A stretch of DNA of 64,000 nt from Ophiobolus disseminans (lineage: Eukaryota > Ascomycota > Dothideomycetes > Pleosporales > Phaeosphaeriaceae). Shown one piece after another: positions 56,836-64,000 of this stretch; position 1 is the first letter of the stretch; every line of letters starts with the position of its first letter. Made by a program: the position numbers and the translations under genes. The stretch is taken from contig MU006246.1 in assembly GCA_010093685.1 (NCBI GenBank), positions 84,272 to 148,271 on the forward strand, read 5' to 3'. The notes under the pieces were generated by a model that saw only the letters and a list, made by a program, of their open reading frames with translations, was not told the origin of the DNA and made no database searches.

Positions 56836-57630
56836 ATGCGTTTGTGCATCAACTACATATTCTTCCTGCTCCCATACCTCCCCTACGCACTAAGTGCGCC
56901 ACCTCCTCCACCGGTAACAAAACACGTTCGGCGTTCAGGCTGCCAAAACCCAGATGATTCCGATTATGCATTCGTCTTCTTTTACATCGAGAAAGACCGC
57001 ACCTTCGATTTCGTTATCAGGACTCAATACCGAACCTACTATCCCAAAGCCCTAGAGAGCGCTCTACGTCTGGACAGTTTTAGTATCGGAGGCCTCACCA
57101 AAGCCAACGCATGTGGCTGGCAGAAAGCGCATTCCGTGTACTCTCCATCCTGGGGATTTGGCGGACGTCGCGGCGATATCCTTTGGAAGTCACACAGCAA
57201 TGACGTTAGAGGCAGGGAGGCAGTATCGCCAGATCATACCTCATCTCTCCCAGGTCCCCCTCCAAGCAGCGATATCCTGAACAATGTCACCCGCATACTG
57301 GAGAACAACGATCCGGCTGCAGATATGTACCAAACGTCCACAATCTGTCTCGGCTACGCATGCGGGTTCCTCGGCCTTTACATCATATTCATCCTCTTTC
57401 GTCAGACTATCGATAGAAAGCTGGAAACACCCAGCCATGATGATCATGCGGAGGGTATCGAAATGGAAACTATCAGGCCGAGCAGCACTGTGAAGCTCAA
57501 TTCCATCTCGGAACTGCCGAGCACCATCACCATTCCACGCGAGGCACGTATCAACACCCGAGAGTATAGCAGAAACACAGAGCTGGATCCTCCGCCACGT
57601 TACTCATCTGGTTCATCCCTACGATGTTGA
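56836..57630 (+). CDS. single-pass type I membrane protein with C-terminal PPxY motif
   Basis: Intronless, 264 residues from the ATG at 56836. A signal peptide (MRLCINYIFFLLPYLPYALS) is followed by a ~150-residue extracellular part with few Cys and a predicted folded segment (DYAFVFFYIEKDRTFDFVIRT). One membrane span follows (CLGYACGFLGLYIIFILF) and then a ~75-residue acidic/Ser-rich cytosolic tail. The tail ends DPPPRYSSGSS; PPRY fits the PPxY motif bound by WW domains of Rsp5/Nedd4 ubiquitin ligases, so endocytic regulation is plausible. I do not recognise the family. Longer in-frame start codons upstream would remove the signal peptide from the N-terminus and are less likely. Confidence 0.7.
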   Translation: MRLCINYIFFLLPYLPYALSAPPPPPVTKHVRRSGCQNPDDSDYAFVFFYIEKDRTFDFVIRTQYRTYYPKALESALRLDSFSIGGLTKANACGWQKAHSVYSPSWGFGGRRGDILWKSHSNDVRGREAVSPDHTSSLPGPPPSSDILNNVTRILENNDPAADMYQTSTICLGYACGFLGLYIIFILFRQTIDRKLETPSHDDHAEGIEMETIRPSSTVKLNSISELPSTITIPREARINTREYSRNTELDPPPRYSSGSSLRC

Positions 57631-58158
57631 TATGATCGCGGTGGCGCGATTTGCAATTGAGAAGCAGGAGGTCGCGTTGTTTGCTTTCAGGTCTATGCGA
57701 CGCAACTTTGTGTTTTGTAATGTTTCTTGTCAACATTGGTCTTTCTGAGCTCGTGGTTATCATTGAAGGCTTTTGAGTTTGTTGTGCGCTGCTCTGCTTG
57801 CCCGTGTGTTACCTCGCAGCGTCGTCACTGTTTCGTCCAACTCTTCTCTTATCCGTACCATGTTCTGCATGCTGGTTAGTCATTAATACATTACCTGCCA
57901 TTGAGCAAAGGCTACCTTTTCAATCGCACTTGTCTCGTTTGCATACTTCAAGTAGGTGATTTGCCGATTCTGTGGTTGCCAAAGCGACGCTTGAACGCAT
58001 AGTCGTTGAAGTCCTAGCAGCTGTTCAACAATCGGAGGCCATGCGACTAGTCGTACTGATCTTTGGGAAACGAGTTGGCCAACAGCATGCTGCTGATGAG
58101 GTGGTGAGCAGCTCAGTTCAGAGCGACGCTTGGGAAATACATACACGCGACATCACTA
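57631..58158. other. intergenic up to the transposon
   Basis: About 530 bases from the end of the membrane protein gene to the TA target site of the Fot1-like element; nothing supported. Confidence 0.5.
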
Positions 58159-60251
58159 CCGTGCATGTGCGCTAGTCGCCCCAAAAACAACATGCTCACC
58201 ACCACAAAAACGAGGTTATTGCAACCGCCACAATAGCTATTATTGTGAGATTTTTTAAAGAAGCGACTAGTAACATGCTCGCGACAACATTGTATTATCT
58301 ATATGTGTGGAACGTTGATGGTGCGGCCACAAGAGTTGACTTTGGGTGGTGCAGCCTGTGCAGCCTCTGGCGACGCAGCAACACCTCTAGAAACGCCACC
58401 GCGTTTCTGGCGCTTGGGCGCAGATGGGGGAGGCCTTGAGGCTCTCCTCTTGCCTAATTGGGACGTTTGGGCAGCTTTCCTGGTGTTTTGAGCTTCAATT
58501 TTGGCTGCGCGCTCAGCCGCCTTTTTAGCCTTTGCCTCCTCTTGCACTACTTTAGCTTCCTCCCTTGCAACACGTTTCTCCTCAGCTATCTGATCTTTGT
58601 AGAGCTTTGTAGCAAGTCTAAACTCCTTTCTGTTTGCCTTTGCAAGCATTTCTTGGTGTTGCTCCTGCTCCTTCACGGCCTCACGGGCACGAGCCTCTCT
58701 AACCTTTTGCGGTGACCAGAATATAGCACCACTGTGGTACTCCTCCCTCTGCTGCAGGTCGAGAGGCTTACTAACCTTCCTATGCCTCTTTTTGACTATA
58801 AGAGCCTCCTTCAAGCCCTCGTTTTTGTGGTGTAGTAGCTCGTTCTGGGTGGCTAGTGAGTGGATTGTTTGGGAGAGCTTTTTCAACTCATCTGCGCCCT
58901 GATCGTTCACTGCAGAGCGTACGAGACGCTCCATATAACGCCAGTTGTTTGAAGTGAGAGCGGAGGGCTGTGCAGGCGCCTCTGAGGTATTGTCTGTGAA
59001 ACGCTTCGGTATAGTCTCTCCGTCCATAGGCCATATACCAGTACTTTTAAGGGCCTTAAGGGTGAGCTCTGGCGTGAAGGAGGACTGCCACGCTGCCAAA
59101 ACAGTGGGAAGAAGTCACCCTTCTTGATAGGTACCAACCCTTAGCTCTGCTAGAGGTAGTTGGTGAGGGCGGTAGAGTAGGTGCTCAAGAGAGGTTTGAA
59201 CATAACGTCAAGTGGCTGCAAAGTATAGGTACTGTGAGGCGGAAACACGGCTAGGAGGATGCTATAAGAGTCGCAGTAGTTAATAAAATCTATTGTAAGG
59301 TGGCTGCCATGGCCGTCAAGTATAAGGAGACGCCAATCCCAACCTTGACAAGCTTTCTGGTGCGTACAGCAATCAAAAACCTGCTCAAGCCAGGCTAATC
59401 CAACGTCGTTATTACTCCATCCCGTTGGAGATGAAGCCACAAAGACGTCATGCTTTCTGGCCTTAATCTCTGCTACCTATGACGACCATATTGCACCAGA
59501 TGCGGCGGCATAGATAAGGCCTAGTGGCAGCGTCGTCCCATCTGCGCAGATAGTTGCTAGGAGGGTTATCTACTCTTGAGAGCCATCTTGGAGGGTCGCA
59601 GTGACCTGTTTCTCTTCCTAAAGTTGGTGACTAAACACCCGTTTTGAGCCTCCTAAAATGCCTATTATAAAGCCCTTTTTGTCCATATTGTATATGTGCT
59701 CAGGTTGTACATTATACTGCTTTATCTTAGCATGTAGTAGGTCAAAATAGAGCCTGTACTTGGCCCCAGAGTCGGCTTTGTGGCGGAGAGAGTCCATCCC
59801 AGAGGTCCATTTTGAGACGAGTTGATCAGCGTGTTGCGTCAAAAAGCGCGTCACCCACAACTCGCTCACTGGCTCTGTAGCTATATAGGACGCAAAATTT
59901 TCTATCATAGCTCTCGTAGGAGGCAGAGCTCTCTTTGTGAGGTCATCAATGTACTGTATAAGCTCCTTCTCTTGTTGTGAGTTGAGTTTCTGTTGGGAGG
60001 CTTCTTGCGCGTGCTGGGGCTTCTAATGACCTCGGTGTCTCCGGGTCAGTGTTGAGTTGCTGATGTTGAACTTTCTAGCAACTGCCCGGTACAAAAAGTG
60101 TTCTCCTGGTTGCAGCAATTCGATTTCTGCAATTGCATCATCAATCAGAGCCATGGTGGTTGAGTTATGAGGCATTGTGCAAAGTAGCTTGTCTGTTGTT
60201 TTGGTGGGGTTGGGGCGACTAGTGACCTGGGGCGACTAGCGCACATGCACG
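58159..60251 (-). mobile_element. Tc1/mariner superfamily transposon, Fot1/pogo type
   Basis: Element of 2,093 bases bounded by perfect 24-base inverted repeats (58159-58182 and 60228-60251, outer ends CCGTGCATGTGCGC). They are flanked by the TA duplication (58157-58158 and 60252-60253) typical of Tc1/mariner insertion. A second copy of the inner repeat word GGGGCGACTAG lies just inside the right end. It carries one decayed transposase on the minus strand. Confidence 0.95.
58299..60175 (-). pseudogene. Fot1/pogo-type transposase, inactivated
   Basis: Read on the minus strand from ATG 60175. An N-terminal HTH/CENP-B-like part (RAVARKFNIS...LTRR) leads to the DDE_1 catalytic core with the three expected Asp positions: YNMDKKGF, LLILDGHGSH and LQPLDVMFKPL. 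A charged Lys/Glu/Ala-rich coiled-coil tail follows. It is broken by at least six in-frame stops (60023, 59618, 59570, 59477, 59150 and 59141, lower coordinate given) and one frameshift near 59095-59110. Each stop can be explained by CAG-to-TAG or TGG-to-TAG changes, i.e. C-to-T at CpA on one strand or the other, the RIP pattern. The tail beyond the frameshift is open to 58299. Confidence 0.88.
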
Positions 60252-60348
60252 GTAGTCCGCTACCGGTACGGGTTAGACGACAGCGCCATCTTATCCATAG
60301 CCGCAGACGTTGTCGCTCTTCCGTCAACATTCGAACGCCCTTATCACG

Positions 60349-61832
60349 ATGAAGGCGCAAATGTTTCCGTATGGTATTGCACCACCTCGACAACAGAGAG
60401 CAGCTATTTCGAGAACCAAGTCGCTGTTTTGCGCGTGCGTAGGCGCGCTTCTCCTGCTTTGGGTGCGTCCGCCATCACCCTTGAGCATTGACTGCGGCCA
60501 TTTTAGTACTAAACATCACAGAACATATTGTCGGTACAAAATCGGCCTGCAATACTGTTGCGTTCAAAGCAAGCTCGGTTCAGGAGATGTTCCATCGGCA
60601 AATACCTCGCCACTGGCCTACCCTTTTTGGACATAGCGAAAAGACCATCATTGCCAGAATACGAGCTTCGGCGAAACAGTCTTGCGCATGCTCTCGCAGT
60701 AGAAGGCGTAGATGCATTCATCGTCGAGCCTGGCTTTACATTTAGCTACTATGCCAACACCACGCAGACAGACTGGGAGCCATGGGAGCCAGAAGAACGA
60801 CCATTCCTCATGATCATCAGGCCTCAAACATTACACGACGGAAGTATCGTCGCCAACACTTCGTTTCTTGTTCCTCATTTCGAAGAGATGCGTGCGAGGC
60901 TACTTGGCATGCCTTTCGAAAAGGACATCCATACCATAACCTACGAGGAGCACCGGGGTCACTACGCAACGCTATACACGTCCGAAACATGGGGCGAGAT
61001 TCTCTCACCAGTTGTCATGGTCGACGAGGAGATACGTGACTTCATCCAGCGCGGTCTGGCGTCTACTGGCTTTACCGTCACAGGACTAGATGGCGAGGTC
61101 GAAGCCGTGCGACAAGTGAAAACCTCGCGCGAGATCGGCATATTAAGAGCAGTCAACACCGGCACCGTAGAAGCTATACGAGCAATGCGCCAGTGCCTAT
61201 ACCTCGGCGTCACAGAGAACGAAGTCCGCGACGTGTTAGACGACACGCTACAAGCCGCGGGCTTCACGCCGTTCTTCGACCTCGTCGAGTTTGGCAAATC
61301 TGCTGCACTTCCTCACGGCGGCTATGACGGGACTAGGGAACTCGAGCCAGGAATGTTGATACTCATCGATGTTGGAGCGCACTTATTTGGATATAGCAGC
61401 GATGTTACAAGGACGTTCTACCCTCCTTTCTTCTCGAATCCGCCACCTCCGGAGCACAATGTCACTGAACAGCTCAAAGTCTGGCAACTTGTAGCAGACG
61501 CCCAACTTGCAGCCGTGAAAGCAATGGTACCGAATGCGACAGCTGCATCTGTGGATATCGCAGCCCGAGACGTCGTAGAAACTGCTGGCTACGGGGCTTA
61601 CTTCACTCATCGTCTGGGTCATAGTATCGGCATCAAGGCGCATGAGAGTCCGTACCTCAACAAGGGCAATTTCGCTTCCGTCTTGCGGCCAGGTATGGTC
61701 TTTACCGCCGAGCCTGGAGTGTATGTACTCAATGAGTTTGGTGTAAGACACGAAGATGTGCTACTCGTGAAGGAAGACGGAGAGGCAGAGAACCTGAGCG
61801 GAGGGTTTGCGAAGAGTCCTTGGGACCCGTAG
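60349..61832 (+). CDS. M24 family metallopeptidase (creatinase/Xaa-Pro peptidase-like), membrane-anchored
   Basis: Exons 60349-60462 and 60522-61832 encode 474 residues; the 59-base intron has a TACTAA branch. The first exon gives a hydrophobic segment (LFCACVGALLLLW) after ~25 residues, so a signal anchor or signal peptide is likely. Residues ~70-210 form the creatinase N-domain. The pita-bread catalytic domain has all five metal ligands: D321, D332, H405, E435 and E449 (IDVGAHLFGYSSD, LGHSIG, AEPGVYV, HEDVL). By family it cleaves X-Pro bonds or a related amide; creatinase activity itself is not implied. The Fot1-like transposon ends 97 bases before the start codon, so most of the original upstream promoter is displaced. 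Confidence 0.9.
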
Positions 61833-62142
61833 TCGGAAGATTATTTGCAATCTGTTGTCGCCTTTAGCAGACTATTGCGATGCTCTCTTCACGTCAACGG
61901 GGGTTCACAGGGGCTTGGTGTCCTTGCAAAGGGATAGGCCAATGAACAATGTCATAGTGATGCTGCTAATACGTGTCGAGTGCTGCGAAATTGCACAAAA
62001 AGAAATTAGACATCACAGGATTTGGAGAACAATAATCCGGAAGACGTTCTTGCTCAGAAAGGAATTCCATTTCTTTGCCTACATTACACAACCCACAAGA
62101 ATCGGGTCCTCAGACGTAGGGTCACCACTCCCATTTGTTGGC
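61833..62142. other. convergent 3' regions
   Basis: 310 bases between the M24 peptidase stop and the stop of the chitin-binding protein. Nothing supported. Confidence 0.55.
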
Positions 62143-64000
62143 TTAAGTGCGCATTGGTCCACCCTTGTCACTGCAAACTGGCTCACCAGCAGGGCCCTTG
62201 ACCACAGTAACGGAAATATCGTCAAACATGAACAAATCCATGTCCTTGGTATACGTGCACTCGGCCCTGACGACAAGAACTCTCGAGGTGGTGTCCTCCT
62301 TCACAGTAGTAGTGGCCGAAGACTTCTGCCACACAGCAGATGTGAGCCTGAAGTCGCGCACCATTTTGGACCCGTAGATGATGAAGAGAGCACAATCATT
62401 GGGACGGGTCGGCTTGATCCATGCAGTTATCTCGATTTCGGTTCCGGATGGAAGGTCAGAGCCAACGGACTGCGTGAGGGACATGCTTGCCCTGCCTTGG
62501 CCGGTGGGCATACCCTTACCTAAAAGAGAACGACTGCCACCATGCTTGTCCTGGAGGTAGGTTGTATAGGTAGTATCTTTCGTGGTGTACTGCCAGCCCC
62601 TTGCTGCTAGTTCGAAGTCGCCGTTGTCGACGTAGGAGGAAGCGGTCGAGAAGCAAGCAACAGATGAAGTTGCGCTTGGCGTAGGAGTGGGCGTAGGCGT
62701 AATGACAGCTGGTGTGGAAGTCATCATTGAGCTGGACGAGGATGGATTTAAGGTGGAAGATGCGACGGAGCTGGATGAGGAAGAAGCCTGAGTTGAGCTC
62801 ACACTTGAGCTGGTGCTAGTGCTTGACAATACCGTGGTTGAGCTGGAGCTAGATGCCGACGATGACTGTGTAGAGCTGATGCTCGAGCTGGAAGAAGAGA
62901 TCCTCCTTGAAGTGGCGCTTGACGAAGAGGATGCCGCCGTGGAGCTGACGGTGGATGAAGACGATGACTGAGTGGAGCTTGCGCTGAAGCTGGACGATGA
63001 TGAGGTCTTAGTTGAGCTGGCAATTGAAGATGATGAAGTCATTGTAGAACTGAAGCTTGAAGAAGAGGATGTCTTAGTCGAGCTAACGCTGGACGATGAA
63101 GAAACCGGGGTTGAGCTAGCGCTGGAGCTCGAGGAAATTCTAGTGGAAATGGAGCTGGATGTATTCGCGGTGCTTGACGATGAGGAGGCCTTGCTGATGC
63201 TAGACGCGGAAGAAGCCTGGCTCGTGCTCGATGCCGAAGAGGTCTTAGTCGTGCTGAAACTTGAGCTCGATGAATACGACATTGCAGAGCTGGAGCTTGA
63301 GGCCGACGACGTCTTGCTGCTAGACGAAGAGACCGTAGTGGACCTAGAGCTCGTGACGGATGAAGTCTTGCTTGACGAGGTTGCACTGCTAGTCACTGAA
63401 GATGTCTGGCTTGAGGACGAGCTGTTTGCAAGTGTGCTGCTAGCGGTCCTGGTGCTCGAAGAAGCGCTTGTGGTCTCAGTAAACGATGCAGAGGAAAGAG
63501 TGGACGAGACAGCAACAGACGAGGAGGACTTCGTGGCGGATGACGAGCTTAGGAACGAAGAAGTGCTCTCACACTTTCCGTACTTATCTTGGCACTTGGT
63601 TGGCGCACAGTAATCTGGCGTGCTGCCACAGAAGCCCCATCTACAATTCGTTAGCAGGAATCAACAACATTGGTTTTGAGAATACGCACGTGGAACAGCA
63701 GTTACCCCACCGAGATCCAATGCAGTTGAAGCCGCCGATGGCACCTCGGGACCAACCACAGCGGGCATTGGGTGAGACCCTCACGTCGGAGGACGGAGCA
63801 GCAGCAGAAGAGCGAGTGACAGTGGCGAGGGTGGTGGGAACGTTGACTGGGGCAGAGACGCTTCCGCTGCAGCTTCCAAAAGCGGCGTTGCAACCAGTTC
63901 CGCAGTACGTTGGGCCACTACCGCAGTATCCGTGCCTTATAAACAAGTCAGTATGTCTCTTCTCCAAACCAAGTCATGCATGCTTACTTGGAACAGCAGT
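62143..64000 (-). CDS. secreted chitin-binding (hevein-type) protein with long Ser-rich linker and C-terminal CBM-like domain; 5' end outside window
   Basis: Minus-strand exons visible are a 13-base 3' end of an upstream exon (64000-63988), 63935-63690 and 63640-62143; introns are 52 and 49 bases, each inside a Cys motif. Two hevein-type chitin-binding modules are seen: CCSK-HGYCGSGPTYCGTGC (first part beyond the edge) and RCGWSRG...GNCCST-WGFCGSTPDYC. A ~270-residue Ser/Thr/Ala linker follows, then a C-terminal domain starting SSYVDNGDFE, which resembles CBM4/9-type jelly-roll modules (NGDFE...GW), with Cys near its end. Such proteins bind chitin in the fungal wall or shield it. The signal peptide and any further modules lie right of 64000. 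Confidence 0.85.

Noticed and set aside
61807..62523. 238-codon plus-strand frame after the M24 peptidase
   Set aside because: Overlaps the stop of one gene and the conserved C-terminal domain of the opposite-strand gene; no domain of its own.
62972..63613. 213-codon plus-strand frame rich in Glu, Asp, Leu and Val
   Set aside because: Antisense of the Ser-rich linker of the chitin-binding protein; same composition artefact.

Overview
The window is nuclear DNA of a filamentous ascomycete, most likely a Dothideomycete of the order Pleosporales. The evidence is many short (45-60 base) GT-AG introns with CTAAC/CTGAC branch sites, a HET-domain fragment, a Tup1/RcoA repressor, a CCG-9-type trehalose phosphorylase, secreted chitin-binding and metalloprotease genes, and a transposon whose nonsense codons fit repeat-induced point mutation (RIP). 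I rebuilt exons by hand from splice sites and reading phase. No transcript data were available.

Layout. 0-11.5 kb: the 3' end of a HET-type gene, a secreted HExxH metalloprotease (-), a secreted protein with an Hsp70/actin-like nucleotide-binding fold (+), and a four-finger Azf1-like C2H2 regulator (-). 11.5-22 kb is gene-poor. It holds a GCN5-type acetyltransferase pseudogene split by a 963-base inverted-repeat element. 23-33.3 kb is a housekeeping block: tup1 (-), trehalose phosphorylase (+), a SIZ/PIAS SUMO ligase (-) and a small nucleolar-type basic protein (+). 33.7-35.6 kb: an unknown gene and a tRNA-Ala(AGC) gene. 36-57.7 kb is accessory: a rhodopsin-like membrane protein, a 10-exon P450, a DUF4267 protein, a DHA2 efflux pump, a repeat-rich secreted protein with an assembly gap, an APH-fold phosphotransferase, a second MFS transporter, an arylsulfatase, a second P450 and a single-pass membrane protein with a PPxY motif. 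58-64 kb: a decayed Fot1/pogo transposon, an M24 peptidase starting 97 bases from it, and a chitin-binding Ser-rich secreted protein that runs off the right edge.

The most striking observation is the tRNA-Ala gene. It carries a 54-base GT...AG insertion inside the T-loop. Exact removal at GTATGT...CTGCAG restores a perfect T-loop, T-stem and acceptor stem, including the G3:U70 alanine identity pair. It looks like a spliceosomal-type intron in a Pol III gene and splits the internal B box. The second is the GCN5-like locus, where removing the element plus one copy of its 6-base target duplication restores the reading frame exactly.

The accessory genes (two P450s, two MFS pumps, sulfatase, phosphotransferase) look like detoxification and metabolite handling. 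No polyketide synthase, NRPS or terpene cyclase is present, so I do not call a biosynthetic cluster. The chitin-binding protein, the metalloprotease and the mucin-like protein suggest a wall- or host-associated secretome.
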